DNA of 64,000 nt from Streptomyces ficellus (lineage in GTDB: Bacteria > Actinomycetota > Actinomycetes > Streptomycetales > Streptomycetaceae). The notes beneath the pieces were generated by a model. That model ran no database searches. It saw only the letters and a program-made list of their open reading frames with translations, and was not told where the DNA came from. The position numbers were made by a program, and so were the translations under genes. The stretch spans positions 6,696,001-6,760,000 of the forward strand of contig NZ_CP034279.1 of the NCBI RefSeq assembly GCF_009739905.1, written 5' to 3'. Of the stretch, positions 43,278-51,588 are shown piece by piece; within the stretch, counting starts at the first letter, position 1; every line of letters begins with the position of its first letter.

Positions 43278-43442
43278 TCATCGGCCGTCCTTGCCGGGCC
43301 CCGCCTGTTCCTCCTGCTCGCCGACGCGCTCGCCCTCCGCCTGGGAGGGGGTCGAGCGCGCCACGTCGGGGTGTTCGTCGACACCCGGCTCCCGTTCGCC
43401 CTCCGCCTGGGAAGGGGTCGGGTAGTCCCACGCATCACTCAT
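43278..43442 (-). CDS. Small protein (54 aa) with duplicated TPSQAEGER motif
   Basis: The frame begins with an ATG at 43442, two bases after the permease TAG, and encodes 54 charged residues. TPSQAEGER occurs twice (~9-17 and ~31-39), separated by an acidic linker; the rest is Glu/Gly-rich and probably disordered. There is no signal peptide or membrane segment. I recall similar short proteins with this motif in Streptomyces, but no function. Tight coupling to the polyol-type permease suggests a partner or regulator of the transporter, which is inference. Confidence 0.7.
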   Translation of the reverse strand: MSDAWDYPTPSQAEGEREPGVDEHPDVARSTPSQAEGERVGEQEEQAGPGKDGR

Positions 43443-43444
43443 GA

Positions 43445-44788
43445 CTACGCCTCCGGCGAATCGTTCCGCGCCCGCGATGCCGGGCCGGGGCCGGACGGGT
43501 ACCCCGCGCCCGCCGCGGCTACCGGCTCCGGCAGCCGCAGGAACAGGGTCAGGACGGCGCTCGCGAGGTACAGGACCGCGAAGATCCACATCACGCCCGG
43601 GACACCGAGCGGCCCGAGGAAGAGGCCGACCAGCGCCGGGCCGAGGAAGGTGCTGGCACCGGCGCCCAGGTTCAGCGCCGACATCGCCCGCCCCTTGTGG
43701 GCCGGGTCCAGCGACGGCATCAGCGCCGACAGCGGTACGTAGCCGGCGAGCGTCGCGCCGAACAGGCTCACCAGCACCATGGCCAGGGCGTAGTCGTCGC
43801 CCGCCGACACCGTCCCGTAGTACAGCAGCAGCGTGGTCACCGCGCAGCCGACGCCTCCGAACCAGGCGACCGTGCGCTGCCAGCCGATGCGGTCGCCGAC
43901 GACACCGAAGATCAGGTTGAAGAAGATGTTCGTGGCGAACATCGCGGACAGCAGCTGAAGCCACTCGCTGAGCGTGAAGCCGAGCGTGTCGGTGAAGAAC
44001 ACCGGCAGGAACACCAGGAAGCCGAACTGCGGCGCCGTGTTGATGGCCCGCACCACCGCTCCCGCGCCGATCCGCGGGTTGCGCCAGATGATCGACAGCG
44101 AGCCGAGCAGGGTGGCGACCGGCCGCTCCCCGGCCGGGGCGAGCCGGCTGCGGCCGGTGGGTTCCCGCACCAGCAGCAGGGCGATCAGACCGCCCGTCAC
44201 GACCAGCCCCAGCGACAGCCACAGCGTCTCGTACGCGCCGATCCGCGGCACCGCGACACTGGCGACCAGCGACCCCAGCGTGGGCAGACCGCCGGTGAAG
44301 GCGAACCAGAACCAGCCCACCGCGGACCCCAGCCGCCGCCGGGGCGTCACCGCCGTCACCCAGACGAGGAAGCCGTACGCGAACAGCGGATAGCCGAACC
44401 CGCGCAGCCCGTAGCTGACCAGCAGCAGCGGGAAGTCGGCTGTCGGTACGGCGAAGACGAGGAAGACGACCTGGAACACACCCCAGACGCCCAGGCCGAG
44501 CATCATGACCCGGCGCGGGCCCCACAGGTCCGACAGGGCGCCGGAGAACCAGGCGGCGACGCTCGCGGTGACGCCGTAGACGCTGAACAGCAGTGCCACC
44601 CGCGGCCCGGACAGGCCCTCGTCCAGTAGATAGGGCGACAGATAACCCGATTCGACGCCGTCTCCGATCATGAAGACGAGTACGCCCAGGAATCCCCAGG
44701 CGAGCGGCCGGGGAATACCGATCCGGTCCAGCCAATGTCTCGCGGGGGTGTCTTCGGCGGAGGACGAAGGGTCGAGTACGACGGCCAC
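43445..44788 (-). CDS. MFS polyol/sugar permease of the RbtT/DalT/CsbX type
   Basis: A ~447-residue MFS protein. It has the family-specific FMIGDGVESGYLSPYLLDEGLS and SYGLRGFGYPLFAYGFLVWVTAVTPRRRLGSAVGWFWF, seen in ribitol (RbtT), arabinitol (DalT) and CsbX transporters. It probably imports a polyol by proton symport. The GTG at 44788 is preferred because AAAAGGTGG lies 5 nt upstream; a GTG at 44797 is in frame. A 16-bp palindrome sits on this SD. A DeoR-type site lies ~230 bp upstream, tying it to the kinases and regulator. Confidence 0.83.
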   Translation of the reverse strand: MAVVLDPSSSAEDTPARHWLDRIGIPRPLAWGFLGVLVFMIGDGVESGYLSPYLLDEGLSGPRVALLFSVYGVTASVAAWFSGALSDLWGPRRVMMLGLGVWGVFQVVFLVFAVPTADFPLLLVSYGLRGFGYPLFAYGFLVWVTAVTPRRRLGSAVGWFWFAFTGGLPTLGSLVASVAVPRIGAYETLWLSLGLVVTGGLIALLLVREPTGRSRLAPAGERPVATLLGSLSIIWRNPRIGAGAVVRAINTAPQFGFLVFLPVFFTDTLGFTLSEWLQLLSAMFATNIFFNLIFGVVGDRIGWQRTVAWFGGVGCAVTTLLLYYGTVSAGDDYALAMVLVSLFGATLAGYVPLSALMPSLDPAHKGRAMSALNLGAGASTFLGPALVGLFLGPLGVPGVMWIFAVLYLASAVLTLFLRLPEPVAAAGAGYPSGPGPASRARNDSPEA

Positions 44789-44795
44789 GGAAACC

Positions 44796-44811
44796 ACCTT
44801 TTCGAAAAGGT
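44796..44811. promoter_or_regulatory. Perfect 16-bp palindrome over the permease ribosome binding site
   Basis: ACCTTTTCGAAAAGGT is self-complementary over all 16 bases. On the minus strand it ends in the AAAAGGT that forms the permease SD. It could be an operator or an RNA hairpin that hides the SD. Confidence 0.5.
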
Positions 44812-45027
44812 CGGGGAATGCGCGGGGAAGCGGCGCGCTGAGGCGTCACGATGAAACGGCCGTGTGAGAAGGGCGTCAATCGACCGGGAGGAAAACCCCG
44901 TCACGGCTCCCGCCGGTGGCGTGAAGTAGACGCTCCGCATCCGCCCCGGAGGGCCGTACGCTGGGCATCGCCGCAGCTCACGGGCGCGAGGGGAGAGCGA
45001 AGCGCGGAGGACGGCCAGGTGAAGACG

Positions 45028-45043
45028 GTGTTACGTTCACGTG
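45028..45043 (+). promoter_or_regulatory. Candidate DeoR-type operator, site 1 (permease promoter region)
   Basis: GTGTTACGTTCACGTG matches, at 15 of 16 positions, the reverse complement of the site at 45883-45898. It lies ~230 bp upstream of the permease and just beyond the regulator stop codon. With only two family-linked sites in the window, shared control is likely. Confidence 0.6.
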
Positions 45044-45066
45044 GGCGTTGTGATCTCCGCCCGGTG

Positions 45067-45849
45067 TCAGCGCGAGGTGCCGACCGTCCGCACGTCCACA
45101 CCTATGTCCCGCAGCCGCCGCACCTGCGCCGCCGGGGCCGCGTCGTCGACCAGCACCAGGTCGAAGTCGGTCAGCGGCGCCAGCGCGTACAGCCCCTGGT
45201 TGGCGAACTTGGTGTGGTCGATGAGCAGCACCCGGCGCGCGGCGGACGCCATCATCGCCCGCTTGACCTGCACCGTCTCCGGCGACATGTGGTAGCAGCG
45301 GTCCCCGGTCACCGCGGTCGTCGACATGAACAGCACGTCCGCCCGGAAGGACTCCACACTCTGCGCGGTGTGCAGCCCCATGAAGGCGTCGTAGGCCGGG
45401 AAGTACGTACCGCCCAGCGCGATCAGCGAGACGCCGGCCTCCCGGGACAGCGCGGTGACGGCCGGCAGCGAGTTGGTGATCACCGTGAGCGGGGTGTGGT
45501 CGGCCATCTGCCGGGCCAGGCTCAGGCACGTCGTCGAGTCGTCCAGCATCACGATCTGCCCGGGCGCCAGCAGCTCGGCGGCGGCCCGCGCCAGCCGCTG
45601 CTTGGCCTGCGCCATCGTCGTCATGCGCTCATGGACGCTGCCGTGGAACTGCGTCGACGGCAGACAGCTCGCCCCGCCCCTCACCTTCCGCAGCCAGCCC
45701 TGCGCCTGGAGGGCGTCCAGGTCGCGGTGGACGGTCATCACACTCACACCGAACTCCTCGGCCAGCTCGCCGGTCCGCACGAACCCCTTCGCGGTCACCA
45801 GCTCGCGCAGGCTGCGCCGCCGCTCCTCCTGGGTGTCCATCCGGGTCAT
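45067..45849 (-). CDS. DeoR-family transcriptional repressor
   Basis: A 260-residue regulator. The N-terminal HTH (~8-60) reads LVTAKGFVRTGELAEEFGVSVMTVHRDLDALQAQGWLRKVRGGA, the DeoR signature. The C-terminal DeoRC effector domain (~80-240) contains DDSTTCLSLARQM, ITNSLPAV and LGGTYFPAYDAFMG. It should bind a phosphorylated sugar and release its operators. The ATG at 45849 has GGAG 9 nt upstream. Divergent from the FGGY kinases; one copy of the 16-bp site lies 33 bp before its start. Confidence 0.88.
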   Translation of the reverse strand: MTRMDTQEERRRSLRELVTAKGFVRTGELAEEFGVSVMTVHRDLDALQAQGWLRKVRGGASCLPSTQFHGSVHERMTTMAQAKQRLARAAAELLAPGQIVMLDDSTTCLSLARQMADHTPLTVITNSLPAVTALSREAGVSLIALGGTYFPAYDAFMGLHTAQSVESFRADVLFMSTTAVTGDRCYHMSPETVQVKRAMMASAARRVLLIDHTKFANQGLYALAPLTDFDLVLVDDAAPAAQVRRLRDIGVDVRTVGTSR

Positions 45850-45882
45850 GGCGTCCCGCTCCTTGCCGCGTGGTGCGAATCT

Positions 45883-45898
45883 CACGTGAACTTAACAC
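45883..45898 (-). promoter_or_regulatory. Candidate DeoR-type operator, site 2 (regulator/kinase divergent promoter)
   Basis: On the minus strand this reads GTGTTAAGTTCACGTG, one base different from site 1. It lies between the regulator and the divergent kinase operon, where autoregulation and control of the kinases would be expected. Confidence 0.6.
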
Positions 45899-45989
45899 GG
45901 CGGTACGGGGTCGCCGCCGCCCGTCCGAGCGGCGCGGCCACGACCTCACACGGCGGCCCCGCCCGGCCGCGGGATAATCGCGCAGCTGA

Positions 45990-46022
45990 TTGACGCTCCG
46001 CCCGGCCAGGCGTTTACCTGGC
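45990..46022 (+). promoter_or_regulatory. Possible kinase-operon promoter with overlapping inverted repeat
   Basis: TTGACG (45990-45995) is 17 bp from TTTACC (46013-46018), a plausible though weak -35/-10 pair. An inverted repeat GCCAGG-CGTTTA-CCTGGC spans 46005-46022 over the -10. The kinase ATG is at 46054. Confidence 0.35.
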
Positions 46023-46053
46023 GTCCGCGAGTGAAGGGGCAGGTATTCCAGTC

Positions 46054-47565
46054 ATGTCGGTTCTCACCATCGACGTCGGTACGTCCGTCATCAAATCGGT
46101 CGTCTTCGACGACCAGGGAAACGAAATAGCGCTGTCCCGCATCGGCACCGAAGTCCTGCGCCCCCGGCCCGGCTGGGCGGAACAGGACATGGACGCCGTG
46201 TGGAACGCGGTGGTCTTCACCGTGCGCAGCGCCCTGTCCGGGCTCGGCCCCGGCCACGACCCGGTCTGGCTGGTCAGCTTCACCGCACAGGGCGACGGCT
46301 GCTGGCTGGTCGACGCGCAGGGACGCCCCACCGGGCCCGCCATCCTCTGGTCCGACGGCCGCGCGGGCGACCTGCTCGACCGGTGGGCCGCCGACGGGCT
46401 CCTGGAGGAGGCCTACCGCCGCAACGGCTCCCTCACCTGCGGGGGCATGCCCAACGCGGTGATCGGCTGGCTCGCCGCCCACGACCCCGGACGCCTGGAA
46501 CGGTCCCGTACGGCGCTGACGGCGGCCGGCTGGCTGTTCCTGAAGCTCACCGGGGTGAGCGCCGTCGACGAGTCCGACGCGTCCGCCCCGTTCCTCGACC
46601 ACACCACCGGCACCTACGACCCCGCCCTCATCGACCTGTTCGGCTTCGGGCCGCACGCCCGCCTCCTGCCGCGCGTGCTCGGCGAGCACGAGCGCATCGC
46701 CGAGATCACCCACCCCACCGCGGGCGAACTGGGCCTGCCGCCCGGCCTGCCCGTCGTCATGGCCCCCTACGACATCGCCGCCACCGCCCGGGGCGCCGGT
46801 GTCGTCGAACCCGGCCAGGCGTGCGCCATCCTCGGCACCACCCTGTGCACCGAGATCGTCACCCGCCAAGTGGACACCGACGGCGAGCCGTGCGGCATCA
46901 ACATCGCCTACGGCGGCCGGGACCGCATCCTGCGCGCCTTCCCCACCCTGTCCGGCACCGAGGTCCTCGACTGGGCGGCCCGCCTCCTCGCCGTCGAGGG
47001 GCCCGCCGCCCTCGGCGAGCTGGCCTTCGCCACCGAACCCGGGCCGGGCGGACCGGCGTTCCTGCCGTACCTCGCACCCGCCGGGGAACGCGCCCCGTTC
47101 CTCGACACCCGCGCCCGCGGCACCTTCTGGGGCCTGTCCCTCGACCACACCCCCGCCCACCTCGCCCGCGCCGTCTTCGAGGGCCTGTCCCTCGTCGTCC
47201 GCGACTGCCTCCGCGCGTCCGGCACCGACGTCCACGAACTGCGCCTGTGCGGAGGCGGCTCCGCCAGCGACTCCTGGTGCCGCCTCATCGCCGACGTCAC
47301 CGGCGTCCCCACCGCCCGCAGCGCCGACACCGAACTGGGCGCCAAGGGCGCGTTCCTGACCGGTCTCGTCCTCAGCGGCGCCGAACGCAGCATGCCCGAG
47401 GCCGCCGCCACGTACGTCCACATGCGCTCCGGCTGGGAACCGGACCCCGGGCGCCGCGCCCACTACGACGGACTGTACGAATCGTTCCTGACCTGGCGCG
47501 CCGCCGCCCGATCCCTGGGCTGGTCGCCCGCCCCCGCCGACATCACGGAAGCACCGCATGCCTGA
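46054..47565 (+). CDS. FGGY-family carbohydrate kinase (erythritol-kinase-like)
   Basis: A 503-residue FGGY kinase. The phosphate-1 loop reads TIDVGTSVIKSVVF, followed by FTAQGDGCWLVD and AILWSDGRAGDLL. The C-terminal ATPase domain has LGTTLCTEI and the FGGY signature region LRLCGGGSASDSWCRLIADVTG. The N-terminal wording is close to what I recall of EryA erythritol kinases, but substrate specificity cannot be settled by eye. It is the first gene of a kinase-kinase-phosphatase-dehydrogenase operon divergent from the DeoR gene. It overlaps the next kinase by 8 nt. Confidence 0.84.
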   Translation: MSVLTIDVGTSVIKSVVFDDQGNEIALSRIGTEVLRPRPGWAEQDMDAVWNAVVFTVRSALSGLGPGHDPVWLVSFTAQGDGCWLVDAQGRPTGPAILWSDGRAGDLLDRWAADGLLEEAYRRNGSLTCGGMPNAVIGWLAAHDPGRLERSRTALTAAGWLFLKLTGVSAVDESDASAPFLDHTTGTYDPALIDLFGFGPHARLLPRVLGEHERIAEITHPTAGELGLPPGLPVVMAPYDIAATARGAGVVEPGQACAILGTTLCTEIVTRQVDTDGEPCGINIAYGGRDRILRAFPTLSGTEVLDWAARLLAVEGPAALGELAFATEPGPGGPAFLPYLAPAGERAPFLDTRARGTFWGLSLDHTPAHLARAVFEGLSLVVRDCLRASGTDVHELRLCGGGSASDSWCRLIADVTGVPTARSADTELGAKGAFLTGLVLSGAERSMPEAAATYVHMRSGWEPDPGRRAHYDGLYESFLTWRAAARSLGWSPAPADITEAPHA

Positions 47566-49042
47566 CGCCCTGACCGGCGACGCCGTCCACCTCGGCCTCG
47601 ACCTCGGCACCCAGAGCGCACGGGCGGTCGCCGTCGACGGCACCGGCCGGCTGCTCGCCGCCGCGTCCCGCCCGCTCACCGGCCGGCGCGACGGCGTACG
47701 CCACGAACAGGACCCCGAGCAGTGGTGGTCCGCCCTCGCCGCGGCCTGCCGGGAAGCCCTCGCCGGCATCGCGCCCGAGCGGATCCGCGGCCTGGCCGTC
47801 GACGCCACCTCCGGCACCGTCCTCCTCGCCGACCGGCGCGGCAGACCCCTGACACCCGGCCTCATGTACGACGACGGGCGGGCCCGCGCCTACACCGCCC
47901 GCGTCAACAGGGCGGGCGAGGACGTCTGGACCGCGCTCGGCTACCGCGCCATGCAGCCGACCTGGGCGCTACCCAAACTCCTGTGGCTGCTGGACAACAC
48001 CGACTTCCCCGACGCCCGGCTGCTGCACCAGGCCGACCTGATCACCTGGCGGCTGGCCGGCCGCCAGGTGGCGACCGACGCCAGCCACGCCCTGAAGACC
48101 GGCTACCACCTGGTCGACGAGCGCTGGCCGGACGGGGAACTGGCCCGGCTCGGCGTCCCGGCCGGCCTGCTGCCGGACGTCGTCCGCCCCGGCACCGTCC
48201 TCGGCACGGTGTGCGCCGGCGCGCGGGACGAGACCGGGATCCCCGCCGGCACACCGATCGTCGCCGGCATGACCGACGGCTGCGCCGCGCAGATCGGCGC
48301 CAGCGCTCTCGCCCCCGGCGCGTGGAACTCCGTCCTCGGCACCACCCTCGTCTTCAAGGGCGTCAGCCCCCGCCTCGTCCGCGACCCCGGGGGAGTGGTC
48401 TACTGCCACCGCGGCCCGGGCGGCACCTGGCTGCCCGGCGGCGCCTCCAGCAGCGGGGCGGGAGCCGTCGCCCGGCGGTTCCCCGGCGCCGACCTGGACG
48501 CCCTGACCGAGGCGGCCGCCGCCACCGGATCCACCGCCGTCGCCTACCCCCTGGCCGGCACCGCCGGTGAACGGTTCCCCTTCCGCGCCCCCGACGCCAC
48601 CCCCTTCGTCCTCGGCGAACCGCACGGCGACGCGGAGGAGTTCCACGCCCTGCTGCTCGGTGTGGCCTGTGTCGAACGCCTCTGCTTCGACTACCTCGAC
48701 CACATCGGCGCACCCGTCGACGGACCGCTCACCCTCACCGGCGGCGGCGCCCGCAACGCCTACTGGTGCCGGCTGCGCGCCGACGTCCTCGGCCGCACCG
48801 TCACCCTGCCCGAACACGCCGAGAGCGCCACCGGGATGGCGGTGCTCGCCGCGACCGCGTCCGGCGCCACCCTGCGGGAGGCGGCGGCCGCCATGGTGCG
48901 GACCCGCGAGGAACTGCCCCCCGACCCCTCCCGCACCGCCCGGCTGACCCCCGTGTACCTCGGCTTCGTCGACGAACTGACCCGACGCGGCCTGCTGGAC
49001 GGGGCCGTGGCGGCGCACGCCCGCAGAAAGGCCCAGCAGTGA
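47558..49042 (+). CDS. FGGY-family carbohydrate kinase (second, pentulose-kinase-like)
   Basis: A 494-residue FGGY kinase with LGLDLGTQSARAVAVD, AVDATSGTVLL, GLMYDDGRA and the C-terminal TLTGGGARNAYWCRLRADVLG. It differs clearly from the upstream kinase, so the pair phosphorylate different intermediates or positions. Its features resemble ribulo/xylulokinases. The ATG at 47558 overlaps the previous stop, and its own TGA overlaps the phosphatase GTG by 4 nt. Confidence 0.84.
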   Translation: MPDALTGDAVHLGLDLGTQSARAVAVDGTGRLLAAASRPLTGRRDGVRHEQDPEQWWSALAAACREALAGIAPERIRGLAVDATSGTVLLADRRGRPLTPGLMYDDGRARAYTARVNRAGEDVWTALGYRAMQPTWALPKLLWLLDNTDFPDARLLHQADLITWRLAGRQVATDASHALKTGYHLVDERWPDGELARLGVPAGLLPDVVRPGTVLGTVCAGARDETGIPAGTPIVAGMTDGCAAQIGASALAPGAWNSVLGTTLVFKGVSPRLVRDPGGVVYCHRGPGGTWLPGGASSSGAGAVARRFPGADLDALTEAAAATGSTAVAYPLAGTAGERFPFRAPDATPFVLGEPHGDAEEFHALLLGVACVERLCFDYLDHIGAPVDGPLTLTGGGARNAYWCRLRADVLGRTVTLPEHAESATGMAVLAATASGATLREAAAAMVRTREELPPDPSRTARLTPVYLGFVDELTRRGLLDGAVAAHARRKAQQ

Positions 49043-49659
49043 CCGACTTCATCCTCGTACGCCACGGCGAGACCGCGTGGCACGCCGAGAACCGCTACGC
49101 GGGCCGCACCGACGTGCCGCTCACCGAACGCGGCCACCAACAGGCCGCCGCGCTCGGCGCGTGGGCCGCCGGACAGCGGCTGGACGCCGTCCTCTGCTCG
49201 CCCCTGTCCCGCGCCCGCCTCACCGCCGGACCCGCCGCCACCGCGCTCGGTCTCGTCCCGCGCGTCGACGAGCGGCTGTACGAGGTCGACTTCGGGCGCG
49301 GCGACGGGCTCACCCGCGGCGAGATGGCCGAGGAGTTCCCCGACGCGCTCGCCGCCTTCCTGACCGACCCGGTGGCCCACCACCTGCCCGGCGGCGAGGA
49401 CCCGGTGGCCGCGGCCGACCGGGCCGTCGCCTGCCTGGAGGAGACCGCCCGGGAACTCCCCGAGGGCCGCGTCCTCGTCGTCGCCCACTCCACCCTCGTA
49501 CGCCTCGTGCTGTGCCGGCTGCTCGGCATCCCCCTCGCCCGTTACCGCCAGGTCTTCCCCGCCCTGGAGAACGGCGCCCTGACCGAACTGCGGCTGCCAG
49601 CCGGCGGACCGGCGTCCCTGCTGCGGCTCAACGCACCCGCCGCCCACCCCACCCACTGA
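49039..49659 (+). CDS. Histidine phosphatase family protein (phosphoglycerate-mutase-like)
   Basis: A 206-residue protein with the phosphohistidine motif LVRHGETAW (His9), SPLSRARLTA, the acid-donor region YEVDFGRGDGLTRGE, and the second catalytic His in VVAHSTLVR. It probably dephosphorylates a sugar phosphate or phospho-acid in the pathway; the mutase role is less likely in this context. The GTG at 49039 overlaps the kinase stop. The 2-hydroxyacid dehydrogenase starts 14 nt after its stop. Confidence 0.86.
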   Translation: MTDFILVRHGETAWHAENRYAGRTDVPLTERGHQQAAALGAWAAGQRLDAVLCSPLSRARLTAGPAATALGLVPRVDERLYEVDFGRGDGLTRGEMAEEFPDALAAFLTDPVAHHLPGGEDPVAAADRAVACLEETARELPEGRVLVVAHSTLVRLVLCRLLGIPLARYRQVFPALENGALTELRLPAGGPASLLRLNAPAAHPTH

Positions 49660-49672
49660 CGGGAGCCCCACC

Positions 49673-50716
49673 GTGACCACCACCGTCCTCGCCGCCGGCG
49701 ACCACTTCGTCCTGCCGCGCCTCCTCCAGGAGGAACTGCGGGCCGCCGCGCCCTCCGCGGCCGGCCTCGACGTGACGGAAATCCAACTGCCCTGGCCGCA
49801 CACCCCGTTCGGGAAGGTCGCCGAGGTCGACGAGGCGTCCGGCACCGAGGACGAGCTGATCGACGCCCTGCGCGGCGCACGGATCTGCCTCACCCAGCTG
49901 GCGCCCCTGACCGAGCGCATCCTCAGGGCCTGCCCCGACCTGGAGCTGTTCTGCGTCAGCCGGGGCGGCCCGGTCAACACCAACCTGGAGGCCGCCACCC
50001 GGCACGGTGTCGCCGTCTGCTACGCCCCCGGCCGCAACGCCGTCGCCACCGCCGAACACACCCTCGCCCTGATCCTCGCCGCCGCCCGGGGGATCGGCGA
50101 GGTCCACACCGACCTCAAGCACGCCACCTGGCGCGGCGACTACTACGACTACGACAACTGCGGCATCGAGATCGACGGTTCGGTGGTCGGCCTGGTCGGC
50201 TACGGCGCGATCGGCTCACGCGTGGCACGCGTCCTGTCCGCCATGGGCGCCACGGTCCTGGTCCACGACCCGTACGTGGCACCCGAGGCGGTGCACGGCA
50301 TCGCCCGGCTCGTCCCGCTGGACGAGCTGCTGGGCCGCTCCCGGATCGTCTCCCTGCACGCGCGCGTGACGGACGAGACCACGGGCGTGATCGGAGCCCC
50401 GCAGATCGCCGCGATGCCGCCCGGTTCGGTGCTCGTCAACTGCGCCCGCGGCGCCCTCGTCGACTACGACGCCGTGTGCGACGCGCTCGACTCGGGCCAC
50501 CTCGCGGGCGCCGGCTTCGACGTGTTCCCCGCCGAACCGGTGCCGGCCGGGGCACGGCTGCTGTCCACCCCGGGGGTCGTCCTCACCCCGCACATCGCGG
50601 GCGCCAGCCGGGAGGTCGCCCACAAGGCGGCCCGCATCGTCGCGGCCGAGGCGGCCCGCTTCCTGCGCGGCGAACCGCTCGCCCACTGCGCCAACCCGGA
50701 GGTGCTGGGGCGCTAA
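49673..50716 (+). CDS. D-isomer-specific 2-hydroxyacid dehydrogenase
   Basis: A 347-residue NAD-dependent dehydrogenase. The NAD-binding motif is VGLVGYGAIGSRVARVL (~163-180), with INCARGAL-type segment VNCARGALVDYDAV, the catalytic Glu and His in DVFPAEPVP and LTPHIAGAS, and Arg near LHARVTDET. It reduces or oxidises a 2-oxo/2-hydroxy acid. The GTG at 49673 has GGGAG 7 nt upstream. As the last gene of the kinase operon it implies an acid intermediate such as a sugar-acid phosphate. Its stop overlaps the convergent SDR by 4 nt. Confidence 0.87.
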   Translation: MTTTVLAAGDHFVLPRLLQEELRAAAPSAAGLDVTEIQLPWPHTPFGKVAEVDEASGTEDELIDALRGARICLTQLAPLTERILRACPDLELFCVSRGGPVNTNLEAATRHGVAVCYAPGRNAVATAEHTLALILAAARGIGEVHTDLKHATWRGDYYDYDNCGIEIDGSVVGLVGYGAIGSRVARVLSAMGATVLVHDPYVAPEAVHGIARLVPLDELLGRSRIVSLHARVTDETTGVIGAPQIAAMPPGSVLVNCARGALVDYDAVCDALDSGHLAGAGFDVFPAEPVPAGARLLSTPGVVLTPHIAGASREVAHKAARIVAAEAARFLRGEPLAHCANPEVLGR

Positions 50717-51504
50717 CCCCTGGAGCGCGGCTCGGAGAGGAAACGCTGCCCGGCGGCCTTGAGGCGGTCGGGGGCCACCTTGGTGACGGCGCCCAGCACC
50801 TTGGTGGCCACCGACCCGGCGACCACCCGGTTCCGGCCGCGCATCAGGGCCGTGAACGCGTCCTCGGCGACCTTCGCCGGGTCGTCCTTGCGCATCCGCC
50901 CCAGGCGGGTCCTGTCCAGTCCGGCGCGGCGGAAGAACGCCGTGTCCGTAACACCCGGCAGCAGGGACGTCACCGTCACCCCGGTGCCCCGCAGTTCCTG
51001 CGCGAGCGCCTGGGCGAAGGACTGGAGGAACGACTTGGAGGCGTTGTACACCGACTGGAAGGAGCCCGGCGCCATCGCGGCCACCGAGGAGGTGATCAGG
51101 AGCCGGCCGGAACCCTCCGCGACCATGTCCCGCAGCAGCCGGTGCGCGAGGTGAACCGTCGACGTGACGTTGAGGTCGATGATCCGGGCGTGGTCGGCGA
51201 GGGCCACGTGGGTGAACGCCCCACCCGCACCGACGCCGGCGTTGAGCGCGGCCGCCGCGACCGGGCGGCCGGTGGCGCGCACGGCCGCGTACAGCTGCTC
51301 GGTGCCGTCGTAGGTCGCCAGGTCGGCCCGTACCGCGACGACGTCCACGTCCCGGCCGCGCAGCTCGTCGGCGGCGGTCGCCACCGCACCGTCCTCGGCG
51401 CACACCACGAGGTCGAACCCGTGCCGGGCGAACTGCCGGGCCAGGGCGAGTCCGATGCCGCTGGAGGCACCGGTCACCACCGCGAGGGGCTTCACCGCGT
51501 CCAT
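50713..51504 (-). CDS. Short-chain dehydrogenase/reductase
   Basis: A 263-residue SDR with VVTGASSGIGLALA at ~9-22, LNAGVG (variant NAG) at ~86, and the catalytic Ser in ITSSVAAM, Tyr and Lys in VYNASKSF. The C-terminal region resembles SDRs annotated as retinol- or ketoacyl-reductase-like. Substrate unknown. The ATG at 51504 has a weak SD; an ATG at 51549 would add 15 residues and sit closer to the divergent MFS gene. Confidence 0.86.
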   Translation of the reverse strand: MDAVKPLAVVTGASSGIGLALARQFARHGFDLVVCAEDGAVATAADELRGRDVDVVAVRADLATYDGTEQLYAAVRATGRPVAAAALNAGVGAGGAFTHVALADHARIIDLNVTSTVHLAHRLLRDMVAEGSGRLLITSSVAAMAPGSFQSVYNASKSFLQSFAQALAQELRGTGVTVTSLLPGVTDTAFFRRAGLDRTRLGRMRKDDPAKVAEDAFTALMRGRNRVVAGSVATKVLGAVTKVAPDRLKAAGQRFLSEPRSRG

Positions 51505-51588
51505 GCGCGCCGGGTACCCGGAACGGCACCGTTTCACCGGATTGATCATGGGGTACGCGCTTGCCGTGTTTACGCCTCGGAGGTGGGC

